DNA of 64,000 nucleotides from Archivesica marissinica (GCA_014843695.1 CM026398.1:51251834-51315833), one strand, 5' to 3'. Shown: positions 22,333 to 34,391, counted from the first letter of the stretch. Notes: generated by a model from the letters alone, not told the origin. A program made the numbers and translations.

Positions 22333-22610
22333 CAGACGGATATGTAGTCCAGTGGTAATACGCTGGACTGGTAATCCATGGATCGCAGATTCGATCCTCT
22401 GTCTGACCCTAATACAATTAACAGTCTTTCAGATGGGACTTTAAACCGAGGTCTCGTGTCGGTGCTGTACACCGTGCACGTAAAAGAACCAGAGGAGATT
22501 CTGTCTGTATCATTGCAGTATCCTCCAATCATCTAAAATGACTAATCTCTTCAGGAGGCATCGCTCATTATGGGCAACCGGTAGCGACGATAAATATACG
22601 TAAAACACAC
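22333..22610 (+). mobile_element. SINE-T
   Basis: Head with acceptor CAGACGG, A box TAGTCCAGTGG, anticodon loop CTGGTAA and a degraded B box GATTCGATCCT. Central TGTACACCGTGCACG. The tail is GCAACCGGTAGCGACGATAA. No clear target duplication. Confidence 0.9.
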
Positions 22611-22655
22611 AAGTGGTTCATCGGCAGCATGCTATTTATAATCTGAATAACTTAA

Positions 22656-22879
22656 CCCTTTCAACCCCAAGTAACTGACATGGACTGGTGCATGATATTA
22701 TTAGACCAATACAATTAATAAGAAAATTACATTTGGACTAGTTCATTTATCAAAATGGGTAAGTTTGTCTAAAAATAGTAATATTACTGGCAAAAAGTGC
22801 AGATCATGATGAGACGAGCCGGCTCATTTGGATCTACACTTTCTATAAGCCTATTTGGAGGTATGTGATGTTGAAAGGG
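22656..22879. mobile_element. MITE-P1 (piggyBac-like MITE)
   Basis: Terminal inverted repeats CCCTTTCAACCCC / GATGTTGAAAGGG, TTAA at the left (22652-22655) and degenerate TTAC at the right. Non-coding, about 224 bp. Its left end reads through AAGTAACTGACATGGACTGG and TGCATGATATTA, the sequence found as the 46/47-bp satellite 500 bp downstream. Confidence 0.88.
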
Positions 22880-23350
22880 TTACGATAGATATATTGTGAT
22901 CTATGCTTGTTATAACATATTAATATAAATACATGTTGCTTTGGGGATTTAGAGTCGCATCAATAGCTTATGCCATATGGCAAATCTCCAGCTATTATTG
23001 GTGGAGGAAGACCCCAGGGTGCACGTGTGAGCACGTTCAGGCAAGCGCTGGAACCCGGATAGAAGCACCTACCTTCCGCAAACGAACGGAATAGTTTCCG
23101 CCCTTGAAATAATTCCGACATCTCAAGTCGGATTCGAACATACATCTCATAGGGGACAAGTGAATTGAAGTCAGCGACCTTAATGACTCGGCCACGGCAC
23201 GAGCCTCATTAACTTCATGTGGGAGAGTGTTTGCCATGTAAGCAAAATGTCCCGGGTTGGCTACATATTTTGCTCACTTGTTTGATTTATTTGCTTTTTA
23301 TTTTCCACAATTCAAATACACAATTCATATAAACCGCATTCATGTCTGCG
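22880..23350. other. Unique spacer before the satellite
   Basis: No gene recognised. The last part (23351-23389) is a diverged duplicate of 22616-22654, the left flank of the MITE-P1 copy. Confidence 0.55.
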
Positions 23351-23390
23351 GTTGATCGGCTGCATCTTATTTATAATCCGAATAACATAG

Positions 23391-26300
23391 CCCATTCAAC
23401 ACCAAGTAACTGACATGGACTGGTGCATGATATTAACCCATTTAACACCAAGTAACTGACATGGACTGGTGCATGATATTAACCCATTCAACACCAAGTA
23501 ACTGACATGGACTGGTGCATGATATTTAACCCATTCAACACCAAGTAACTGACATGGACTGGTGCATGATATTAACCCATTCAACACCAAGTAACTGACA
23601 TGGACTGGTGCATGATATTAACCCATTCAACACCAAGTAACTGACATGGACTGGTGCATGATATTTAACCCATTCAACACCAAGTAACTGACATGGACTG
23701 GTGCATGATATTAACCCATTCAACACCAAGTAACTGACATGGACTGGTGCATGATATTTACCCATTCAACACCAAGTAACTGACATGGACTGGTGCATGA
23801 TATTAACCCATTCAACACCAAGTAACTGACATGGACTGGTGCATGATATTAACCCATTCAACACCAAGTAACTGACATGGACTGGTGCATGATATTAACC
23901 CATTCAACACCAAGTAACTGACATGGACTGGTGCATGATATTAACCCATTCAACACCAAGTAACTGACATGGACTGGTGCATGATATTTAACCCATTCAA
24001 CACCAAGTAACTGACATGGACTGGTGCATGATATTTAACCCATTCAACACCAAGTAACTGACATGGACTGGTGCATGATATTTAACCCATTCAACACCAA
24101 GTAACTGACATGGACTGGTGCATGATATTAACCCATTCAACACCAAGTAACTGACATGGACTGGTGCATGATATTAACCCATTCAACACCAAGTAACTGA
24201 CATGGACTGGTGCATGATATTTAACCCATTCAACACCAAGTAACTGACATGGACTGGTGCATGATATTAACCCATTCAACACCAAGTAACTGACATGGAC
24301 TGGTGCATGATATTAACCCATTCAACACCAAGTAACTGACATGGACTGGTGCATGATATTTAACCCATTCAACACCAAGTAACTGACATGGACTGGTGCA
24401 TGATATTTAACCCATTCAACACCAAGTAACTGACATGGACTGGTGCATGATATTTAACCCATTCAACACCAAGTAACTGACATGGACTGGTGCATGATAT
24501 TTAACCCATTCAACACCAAGTAACTGACATGGACTGGTGCATGATATTTAACCCATTCAACACCAAGTAACTGACATGGACTGGTGCATGATATTTAACC
24601 CATTCAACACCAAGTAACTGACATGGACTGGTGCATGATATTTAACCCATTCAACACCAAGTAACTGACATGGACTGGTGCATGATATTAACCCATTCAA
24701 CACCAAGTAACTGACATGGACTGGTGCATGATATTTAACCCATTCAACACCAAGTAACTGACATGGACTGGTGCATGATATTAACCCATTCAACACCAAG
24801 TAACTGACATGGACTGGTGCATGATATTTAACCCATTCAACACCAAGTAACTGACATGGACTGGTGCATGATACTAAACCATTCAACACCAAGTAACTGA
24901 CATGGACTGGTGCATGATATTAGCCCATTCAACACCAAGTAACTGACATGGACTGGTGCATGATATTAACCCATTCAACACCAAGTAACTGACATGGACT
25001 GGTGCATGATATTTACCCATTCAACACCAAGTAACTGACATGGACTGGTGCATGATATATAACCCATTCAACACCAAGTAACTGACATGGACTGGTGCAT
25101 GATATTTAACCCATTCAACACCAAGTAACTGACATGGACTGGTGCATGATATTAACCCATTCAACACCAAGTAACTGACATGGACTGGTGCATGATATTT
25201 AACCCATTCAACACCAAGTAACTGACATGGACTGGTGCATGATATTAACCCATTCAACACAAAGTAACTGACATGGACTGGTGTATGATATTTACCCATT
25301 CAACACCAAGTAAGTGACAAGGACTGGTGCATGATATTAACACATTCAACACCAAGTAACTGGCATGGACTGGTGCATGATATTAACCCATTCAACACCA
25401 AGTAACTGACATGGACTGGTGTATGATATTTACCCATTCAACACCAAGTAACTGACATGGACTGGTGCATGATACTAACCCATTCAACACCAAGTAACTG
25501 ACATGGACTGGTGCATGATATTTAACCCATTCAACACCAAGTAACTGACATGGACTGGTGCATGATATTAACTCATTCAACACCAAGTAACTGACATGGA
25601 CTGGTGCATGATATTAGCCCATTCAACACAAAGTAACTGACATGGACTGGTGCATGATATTAACCCATTCAACACCAAGTAACTGACATGGACTGGTGCA
25701 TGATATTTAACCCATTCAACACCAAGTAACTGACATGGACTGGTGCATGATATTAACCCATTCAACACCAAGTAACTGACATGGACTGGTGCATGATATT
25801 AACCCATTCAACACCAAGTAACTGACATGGACTGGTGCATGATATTAACCCATTCAACACCAGTAACTGACATGGACTGGTGCATATTTAACCCATTCAA
25901 CACCAAGTAACTGACATGGACGTGGTGCATGATATTAACCCATTCAACACCAAGTAACTGACATGGACTGGTGCATGATATTTAACCCATTCAACACCAA
26001 GTAACTGACATGGACTGGTGCATGATATTTAACCCATTCAACACCAAGTAACTGACATGGACTGGTGCATGATATTAACCCATTCAACACCAAGTAACTG
26101 ACATGGACTGGTGCATGATATTTAACCCATTCAACACCAAGTAACTGACATGGACTGGTGCATGATATTTAACCCATTCAACACCAAGTAACTGACATGG
26201 ACTGGTGCATGATATTAACCCATTCAACACCAAGTAACTGACATGGACTGGTGCATGATATTTAACCCATTCAACACCAAGTAACTGACATGGACTGGTG

Positions 26301-27774
26301 CATGATATTTAACCCATTCAACACCAAGTAACTGACATGGACTGGTGCATGATATTTAACCCATTCAACACCAAGTAACTGACATGGACTGGTGCATGAT
26401 ATTAACCCATTCAACACCAAGTAACTGACATGGACTGGTGCATGATATTTAACCCATTCAACACCAAGTAACTGACATGGACTGGTGCATGATATTAACC
26501 CATTCAACACCAAGTAACTGACATGGACTGGTGCATGATATTAACCCATTCAACACCAAGTAACTGACATGGACTGGTGCATGATATTTAACCCATTCAA
26601 CACCAAGTAACTGACATGGACTGGTGCATGATATTTAACCCATTCAACACCAAGTAACTGACATGGACTGGTGCATGATATTTAACCCATTCAACACCAA
26701 GTAACTGACATGGACTGGTGCATGATATTAACCCATTCAACACCAAGTAACTGACATGGACTGGTGCATGATATTTAACCCATTCAACACCAAGTAACTG
26801 ACATGGACTGGTGCATGATATATAACCCATTCAACACCAAGTAACTGACATGGACTGGTGCATGATATTTAACCCATTCAACACCAAGTAACTGACATGG
26901 ACTGGTGCATGATATTAACCCATTCAACACCAAGTAACTGACATGGACTGGTGCATGATATTTAACCCATTCAACACTAAGTAACTGACATGGACTGGTG
27001 CATTATATTAACCCATTCAACACAAAGTAACTGACATGGACTGGTGTATGATATTTACCCATTCAACACCAAGTAAGTGACATGGACTGGTGCATGATAT
27101 TAACCCATTCAACACCAAGTAACTGACATGGACTGGTGTATGATATTAACCCATTCAACACCAAGTAACTGACATGGACTGGTGTATGATATTTACCCAT
27201 TCAACACCAAGTAACTGACATGGACTGGTGCATGATACTAACCCATTCATCACAAAGTAACTGACATGGACTGGTGCATGATATTTAACCCATTCAACAC
27301 CAAGTAACTGACATGGACTGGTGAATGATATTAACCCATTCAACACCAAGTAACTGACATGGACTGGTGCATGATATTAGCCCATTCAACACCAAGTAAC
27401 TGACATGGACTGGTGCATGATATTAACACATTCAACACCAAGTAACTGACATGGACTGGTGCATGATATTTAACCCATTCAACACCAAGTGACTGACATG
27501 GACTGGTGCATGATATTAACCCATTCAACACCAAGTAACTGACATGGACTGGTGCATGATATTAACCCATTCAATACCAAGTAACTGACATGGACTGGTG
27601 CATGATATTAACCCATTCAACACCAATTAACTGACATGGACTGGTGCATGATATTTAACCCATTCAACACCAAGTAACTGACATGGACAGGTGCATGATA
27701 TTTAACCCATTCAACACCAAGTAACTGACATGGACTGGTGCATGATATTTAACCCATTCAACACCAAGTAACTG
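23391..27774. repeat. 46/47-bp satellite derived from the MITE-P1 end
   Basis: About 94 head-to-tail copies. The unit begins CCCATTCAACACCAAGTAAC, continues TGACATGGACTGGTGCATGA and ends TATTAA or TATTTAA (46 or 47 bp). The first 43 bp equal the terminus of MITE-P1 and each unit junction recreates TTAA-CCC. Copies are nearly identical. More variable units (GTGTATGA, AACACAAAG, GTAAGTGAC) occur in 25.2-25.7 kb and again in 27.0-27.6 kb. The short ORFs here are frame shadows. Confidence 0.97.
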
Positions 27775-28774
27775 NNNNNNNNNNNNNNNNNNNNNNNNNN
27801 NNNNNNNNNNNNNNNNNNNNNNNNNNNNNNNNNNNNNNNNNNNNNNNNNNNNNNNNNNNNNNNNNNNNNNNNNNNNNNNNNNNNNNNNNNNNNNNNNNNN
27901 NNNNNNNNNNNNNNNNNNNNNNNNNNNNNNNNNNNNNNNNNNNNNNNNNNNNNNNNNNNNNNNNNNNNNNNNNNNNNNNNNNNNNNNNNNNNNNNNNNNN
28001 NNNNNNNNNNNNNNNNNNNNNNNNNNNNNNNNNNNNNNNNNNNNNNNNNNNNNNNNNNNNNNNNNNNNNNNNNNNNNNNNNNNNNNNNNNNNNNNNNNNN
28101 NNNNNNNNNNNNNNNNNNNNNNNNNNNNNNNNNNNNNNNNNNNNNNNNNNNNNNNNNNNNNNNNNNNNNNNNNNNNNNNNNNNNNNNNNNNNNNNNNNNN
28201 NNNNNNNNNNNNNNNNNNNNNNNNNNNNNNNNNNNNNNNNNNNNNNNNNNNNNNNNNNNNNNNNNNNNNNNNNNNNNNNNNNNNNNNNNNNNNNNNNNNN
28301 NNNNNNNNNNNNNNNNNNNNNNNNNNNNNNNNNNNNNNNNNNNNNNNNNNNNNNNNNNNNNNNNNNNNNNNNNNNNNNNNNNNNNNNNNNNNNNNNNNNN
28401 NNNNNNNNNNNNNNNNNNNNNNNNNNNNNNNNNNNNNNNNNNNNNNNNNNNNNNNNNNNNNNNNNNNNNNNNNNNNNNNNNNNNNNNNNNNNNNNNNNNN
28501 NNNNNNNNNNNNNNNNNNNNNNNNNNNNNNNNNNNNNNNNNNNNNNNNNNNNNNNNNNNNNNNNNNNNNNNNNNNNNNNNNNNNNNNNNNNNNNNNNNNN
28601 NNNNNNNNNNNNNNNNNNNNNNNNNNNNNNNNNNNNNNNNNNNNNNNNNNNNNNNNNNNNNNNNNNNNNNNNNNNNNNNNNNNNNNNNNNNNNNNNNNNN
28701 NNNNNNNNNNNNNNNNNNNNNNNNNNNNNNNNNNNNNNNNNNNNNNNNNNNNNNNNNNNNNNNNNNNNNNNNNN
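27775..28774. other. Assembly gap of exactly 1000 N
   Basis: One thousand Ns separate the 46/47-bp satellite from a different 56-bp array. The round length suggests a placeholder gap, so the true distance is unknown. Confidence 0.98.
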
Positions 28775-29540
28775 TGATGTACAAATCAAGTGTGTCCCTG
28801 CCCCTGGCCTCACTAGAATCATGCAATAAATGATGTACAAATCAAGTGTGCCCCTGCCCCTGGCCTCACTAGAATCATGCAATAAATGATGTACAAATCA
28901 AGTGTGTCCCCCCCTGGCCTCACTAGAATCATGCAATAAATGATGTACAAATCAAGTGTGCCCCTGCCCCTGGCCTCACTAGAATCATGCAATAAATGAT
29001 TACAAATCAAGGTGCCCCTGCCTCACTAGAATCATGCAATAAATGATGTACAAATCAAGTGTGTCCCTGGCCTCACTAGAATCATGCAATAAATGATGTA
29101 CAAATCAAGTGTGTCCCTGGCCTCACTAGAATCATGCAATAAATGATGTACAAATCAGTGTGTCCCTGCCCCTGGCCTCACTAGAATCATGCAATAAATG
29201 ATGTACAAATCAAGTGTGCCCCTGGCCTCACTAGAATCATGCAATAAATGATGTACAAATCAAGTGTGCCCCGGCCTCACCAGATTCATGCAATAAATGA
29301 TGTACAAATCAAGTGTGCCCCGGCCTCACCAGATTCATGCAATAAATGATGTACAAATCAAGTGTGCCCCGGCCTCACCAGATTCATGCAATAAATGATG
29401 TACAAATCAAGTGTGTCCCTGCCCCTGGCCTCCCCATATTCATGCAATAAATGATGTACAAATCAAGTGTGTCCCTGCCCCTGGCCTCCCCATATTCATG
29501 CAATAAATGATGTACAAATCAAGTGTGCACAAATCAAGTG
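28775..29540. repeat. 56-bp minisatellite with length variants
   Basis: About 15 copies of a unit with TGATGTACAAATCAAGTGTG and AATCATGCAATAAA. The full unit is 56 bp (TCCCTGCCCCTGGCCTCACT). Shorter units lack CTGCCC-type segments. Variants cluster: CACTAGAATC on the left, CACCAGATTC in the middle, CCCCATATTC on the right. It ends in a C run at 29543-29558. Confidence 0.95.
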
Positions 29541-29559
29541 TGCCCCCCCCCCCCCCCCA

Positions 29560-30281
29560 CACTCCACAAATGCTATTTCCTATGAATTTGACACAAACGT
29601 TAATAACGTACATTATGAGGTTTGGGAGGAATTTTGCAGTGTCGCTGTCTGAAATCAGTTTCAAAGAAGACACTGTAATATATAAAAGTAAGGAATATGT
29701 TATAACACTTATAAAATAGATTGATGTTTTTCCTTTCAAAAGTTGATCAATTGTGATCTACAGGTACGCTGAATGGTATTTCAATTTTACTCGTTATCGA
29801 ATATCATTAAAATATAATATAGTTAATTGCCATGTTTATATAGATATTTTACTGCTTTCTATTTGAATGGATTGAAACCTCTTTATAAATTGCCAAATTT
29901 TTTGCCTATTCATTATGGAGAAATATTTATCGACGTCTCGGAATACAGTCGTCTCGTGATGGGCCGACCTGGTGGTCTATGTAACAGAGAGACACCTTCT
30001 GTGAGTGTGTCATTTACTGTTAGCTCATTTTTGTCATTCAACCTCTTATTTTCCTGTGTCATCTTGCAATTCTACTCGCCAGCAGAGATATAATGTGTAC
30101 GTATTGTGCTCGTCGTTCATCAATCGTGTTCATCATGACATAAAGGGCTTCATTTCCAGTACCGGTGTTCATATTTGTGTACCATGGAGGTTAATTGCGT
30201 TTTCAGTATCGTAGAAGAATTGACGTGACATTGGACAATGACCTATCTCAGAGATATCTCGCCCATCTCCCTGTTATGATT
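29560..30281. other. Unique AT-rich DNA
   Basis: No array or element. ORFs under 100 codons show no recognisable domain. Confidence 0.5.
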
Positions 30282-30286
30282 GATGG

Positions 30287-30518
30287 TGGCCTCTGTAGCT
30301 GAGTGGTTAAGCTTGGATCACTTTAAAGCACTTACTCCTCCTCACTGATGTATGTTCGAATCTCACTAGGGGGGTCAAATTCTACCCGAAGCTACCCACT
30401 TACCCATTCATGTCTGAAATACTGCTAGGAGGGAGGGGCAGTCCAGGTCTTCTCCACCAATCATAGCTGGAGAGTGGTCACATGACCTCTAGAAGCTCTT
30501 GTGACTATAAACCTTGTA
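30287..30518 (+). mobile_element. SINE-S, tRNA-like head
   Basis: The head GGCCTCTGTAGCTGAGTGGT gives a good A box, and GTTCGAATCTC a B box about 60 nt on. The body contains CCAATCATAGCTGGAGAG, shared with the fragment at 57358-57520. It ends in ACCTTGTAAAAGAAACAAAC, directly joining tandem SINE-T heads. Confidence 0.75.
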
Positions 30519-30530
30519 AAAGAAACAAAC

Positions 30531-30735
30531 AAACGGATCTGTAGTCCAGTGGTAACATGGACTGGTAATCCAGTGATCGCAGGTTCGATCCCCCGTCTGA
30601 CCCTAATAAAAGCAACAAACAAACGGATCTGTAGTCCAGTGGTAACATGGACTGGTAATCCAGTGATCGCAGGTTCGATCCCCCGTCTGACCCTAATAAA
30701 AGAAACAAACAAACGGATCTGTAGTCCAGTGGTAA
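30531..30735 (+). repeat. Tandem SINE-T heads, 90-bp period
   Basis: Two complete and one truncated copy of the SINE-T tRNA head, starting at 30531, 30621 and 30711. Each has ACGGATCTGTAGTCCAGTGG; the complete ones have GGTTCGATCCCCCGTCTGAC and end CCTAATAAAAG(A/C)AACAAAC. Each lost CACGC before TGGACTGG, a shared deletion showing they are copies of one another. No SINE-T central domain or tail follows. Confidence 0.92.
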
Positions 30736-30816
30736 ACACGACGGCGTTTATTAGAATCATCACTTGTTTCGATGTAGGGTGAGCATTTGGTTTAAACAGT
30801 ATTTATTGCAAGACAT

Positions 30817-31278
30817 ATATCACATATAACATACAACTACATACATAATACATCACATATAACATACAACGACATACATAATACATCACATATAACATAC
30901 AACGACATACATAATACATCACATATAACATACAACGACATACATAATACATCACATATAACATACAACGATATACATAATACATCACATATAACATACA
31001 ACGATATACATAATACATCACATATAACATACAACGACATACATAATACATCACATATAACATACAACGACATACATAATACATCACATATAACATACAA
31101 CGACATACATCACATATAACATACAACGATATACATAATACATCACATATAACATACAACGACATACATAATACATCACATATAACATACAACGACATAC
31201 ATAATACATCACATATAACATACAACGACATACATAATACATCACATATAACATACAACGACATACATAATACATAAT
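30817..31278. repeat. 33-bp minisatellite
   Basis: About 14 copies of a 33-bp unit with CATATAACATACAACGACAT and ACATAATACATCA. One unit is shortened around 31108-31130. The eleven-codon period gives an MSLYVICDVLC-type reading on the minus strand, considered non-coding. Confidence 0.95.
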
Positions 31279-31598
31279 GCAAAGGATCAGGTGAGTGTTT
31301 ATTAGAGACAAGTATTAAAAAGTATGTCTTGTCTGAACCGGGAAAGCGTTTTTGAAAAGGAGGCTGTAATATTTCAGAGTACGGTATGGGCATTTATTTG
31401 AATAATTATGGTAATTGTACTCGCTACGAAGCCATCATTATCAAAGTGTTTCAGCACAGAAATTCAACATTAGACATTTGTAATATACTTGAAAAATCTT
31501 AAATCGACTAGGATGGTCTTTTTTTTCGTTTTTCCATTAAATTTTTCTCCTTAGCAGAATCATAATGGCAACAAAATTAGATCACTTCTAGCAAGTTG
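31279..31598. other. Unique AT-rich spacer
   Basis: No feature recognised. Confidence 0.5.
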
Positions 31599-31602
31599 TT
31601 AA

Positions 31603-32274
31603 CCCGCTGTACGCTGGTGGCAGATAAAATCACGTTTGAAAACAGCTCTATGCTGTTTGCTATTTGGATAGTCAAGCTTAAAACACTTGGCTGAATAGCA
31701 AACAACATAGATCCTGATCAGACACGGCGTTACGCTGGCAGCAGATAAAATCACGTTTGAAAACAGCTCTATGCTGTTTGCTATTCGGATAGTCAAGCTT
31801 AAAACACTTGGCTGAATAGCAAACAACATAGATCCTGATCAGACACGGCGTTACGCTGGCAGCAGATAAAATCACGTTTGAAAACAGCTCTATATATGCT
31901 GTTTGCTATTCGGATAGTGGAGCTTAAAACACTTGGCTGAATAGCAAACAACATAGATCCTGATCAGACACGGCGTTACGCTGGCGGCAGATAAAATCAC
32001 GTTTGAAAACAGCTCTATGCTGTTTGCTATTCAGATAGTGGAGCTTAAAACACTTGGCTGAATAGCAAACAACATAGATCCTGATCAGACACGGCGTTAC
32101 GCTGGCGGCAGATAAAATCACGTTTGAAAACAGCTCTATGCTGTTTGCTATTCGGATAATGGAGCTTAAAACACTTGGCTCAATAGCAAACAACATAGAT
32201 CCTGATCAGACGGGGCGTTGCGCCGCGGCTGATCTAGATCTATGTTGTTTGCAAATGTGATTTTATTTACTCAA
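31603..32274. mobile_element. MITE-P2 with internally amplified 121-bp segment
   Basis: Begins CCCGCTGTACGCTGGTGGCA after TTAA (31599-31602) and ends near TTTACTCAAG before TTAA (about 32275). Inside, TGCTGTTTGCTATTCGGATA recurs at 31651, 31772, 31898, 32018 and 32139 (periods 121, 126, 120, 121). Each unit carries GAATAGCAAACAACATAGAT, CCTGATCAGACACGGCGTTA and CAGATAAAATCACGTTTGAA. The repeats lie within one element's boundaries. Confidence 0.85.
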
Positions 32275-32363
32275 GTTAAAATTGCTGGCATAAAAATAGC
32301 AAAACTGGCATACATGTACAGTGCAATTGCATTTCTTAACAGGAATATCACTTTAGAATAAGT

Positions 32364-32634
32364 GACTGCCTCCATGGTCAAGTGGTTAAGTTCGCTGACT
32401 TGTATACCACTGTAACCTATCATCAACGATGGTCACTGGTTCGAGCCCTTCTCAGGCCGTATCTCATTTATATGAAAAAGTTGGCAGTTTTTTTTACAGA
32501 GGTTGGTGCACCAAGTACTGGTTAACTGCTGGAGTCTGCCAAGGAAAGGTGTTGTTAACTGTGTAAACTGCCCTGTCTGCGATATAGCCCAAAATGGTGT
32601 TGATGCAGGCACAAAACCCGAACAAACAAACATG
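32364..32634 (+). mobile_element. SINE-S relative with target duplication
   Basis: The tRNA-like head has A box TGGTCAAGTGGTTAAG and B box GGTTCGAGCCC. The tail is CAAAACCCGAACAAACAAAC. It is flanked by a 14-bp duplication with one mismatch: ACTTTAGAATAAGT (32350-32363) and ACTTTAAAATAAGT (32635-32648). The body contains TTGGTGCACCAAGTACTGGT, somewhat like the body of SINE-C. Confidence 0.85.
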
Positions 32635-32648
32635 ACTTTAAAATAAGT

Positions 32649-32812
32649 CAACAAACTTGTATTAAGAGACCACCAAAGGTAAGGGCAAACAGTGGTCTCT
32701 AAGCAGAAATGGTCTCTTAATACAGGATAATTTGCTCCATAACAACACAAACATGAACAGAAAAAGTGGTCTCTTTATACAAGACTGTTTCGAGCAAGTT
32801 TAACTGTAAATG
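32649..32812. mobile_element. Diverged MITE-M1-like element
   Basis: The right end reads GCAAGTTTAACTGTA, close to the MITE-M1 terminus (GACAGGTTTGACTGTA). The interior has alternating GTGGTCTCTTAATAC and GGTCTCTAAGCAG motifs in place of GTGGCTGCTTAATA. The left end is not clear. Likely a related family. Confidence 0.5.
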
Positions 32813-32864
32813 TTATAACAGAATGTTGTTTTCTGTGGTATTTGGTGCATTTACTTGATTAGCT

Positions 32865-33000
32865 TATACAAATTTCTTTTGATCCTTTTGTGAAACAAGT
32901 TCTAAACAACATTAATACAGTCACCCTTGATGGAATCCGTAGCCGTGATGGAGAAAGAAGAGACAATATGGATTTAGGTTTCTTGCCTAAGGACAACACC
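32865..33000 (-). mobile_element. SINE-L fragment
   Basis: Diverged minus-strand SINE-L tail and body (TTATACAAATTTCTTTTGAT, GTGAAACAAGTTCTAA, TGATGGAATCCGTAGCC, GATGGAGAAAGAAGAGACAA). The head is missing: the 35-bp array starts where it should be. Confidence 0.75.
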
Positions 33001-33003
33001 TCA

Positions 33004-34178
33004 GTTACCGGCCGGACTCCGAATCCATTGCACAACAGAGCACCGGCCGGAAACCGAATCCATTGCACAACAGAGCCCCGGCCGCACACCGAATCCATTG
33101 TACAACAGAGCCCTGGCCGGACACCGAATCCATTGCACAACAGAGCCCCGGCCGGACACCGAATCCATTGCACAACAGAGCCCCGGCCGTACACCGAATC
33201 CATTGCACAACAGAGCCCCGGCCGCACACCGAATCCATTGCACAACAGAACCCCGGCCGCACACCAAATCTATTGTACAACAGAACCCCGGCCGCACACT
33301 GAATCCATTGTACAACAGAGCCCCGGCCGCACACCGAATCCATTGTACAACAGCCCCGGCCGTAAACACCGAATCCATTGTACAACTGAGCCCCGGCCGC
33401 ACACCGAATCTATTGTACATCAGAACCCCGGCCGCACACCGAATCCATTGTACAACTGAGCCCCGGCCGCACACCGAATCCATTGTACAACTGAGCCCCG
33501 GCCGCACACCGAATCTATTGTACATCAGAACCCCGGCCGCACACCGAATCCATTGTACAACTGAGCCCCGGCCGCACACCGAATCCATTGCGCACAACAG
33601 AGCCCCGGCCGTAAACACCGAATCCATTGTACAACTGAGCCCCGGCCGCACACCGAATCCATTGTACAACTGAGCCCCGGCCGCACACCGAATCCATTGT
33701 ACAACTGAGCCCCGGCCGTAAACACCGAATCCATTGTACAACTGAGCCCCGGCCGCACACCGAATCCATTGTACAACTGAGCCCCGGCCGTAAACACCGA
33801 ATCCATTGTACAACTGAGCCCCGGCCGCACACCGAATCCATTGTACAACTGAGCCCCGGCCGCACACCGAATCCATTGTACAACTGAGCCCCGGCCGCAC
33901 ACCGAATCTATTGTACATCAGAACCCCGGCCGCACACCGAATCCATTGTACAACTGAGCCCCGGCCGCACACCGAATCCATTGTACAACTGAGCCCCGGC
34001 CGTAAACACCGAATCCATTGTACAACTGAGCCCCGGCCGCACACCGAATCCATTGTACAACTGAGCCCCGGCCGTAAACACCGAATCCATTGTACAACTG
34101 AGCCCCGGCCGCACACCGAATCCATTGTACAACTGAGCCCCGGCCGCACACCGAATCCATTGCGCACAACAGAGAGCC
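33004..34178. repeat. 35-bp CpG-rich minisatellite
   Basis: About 33 copies of a 35-37-bp unit with CCCCGGCCGCACACCGAATC and CATTGTACAACTGAG. Each unit has three CpGs (CGGCCG and ACCGAAT), so the array is a CpG-dense island in AT-rich DNA. Variants include GTAAACACC units and TCTATTGTACATCAGAA units that recur together. A 417-codon minus-strand ORF cycles through all frames every 105 bp. Confidence 0.96.
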
Positions 34179-34391
34179 TTTTGTATCTAGACCACTGATT
34201 TGTCTGCACATTATAGCCCTCATTCATTCCATGTTTGTGCATCGTGCCCAACAAGGGGGATTATCGTGGTAATCCTGTTGAGTTATTGTTGAGCCAATTG
34301 TTGCAGTGATTACCTCCCTTGGAGTATGTGTTTACTTGAGAGTAATGGTTTTGTTGGTTGAACAGTGACCACCGTAGTGACAGGTTAGTTT
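34179..34391. other. Unique spacer
   Basis: No feature recognised. Confidence 0.5.

Noticed and set aside
23391..27774. CRISPR-like array (regular short repeats)
   Set aside because: There are no unique spacers: units are head-to-tail with only 3-4 junction bases, and the window is eukaryotic.
33001..34254. 417-codon minus-strand ORF with CGRGSVVQWIR repeats
   Set aside because: The 35-bp period cycles through three frames every 105 bp and simply lacks stops. Several overlapping ORFs of the same kind exist.
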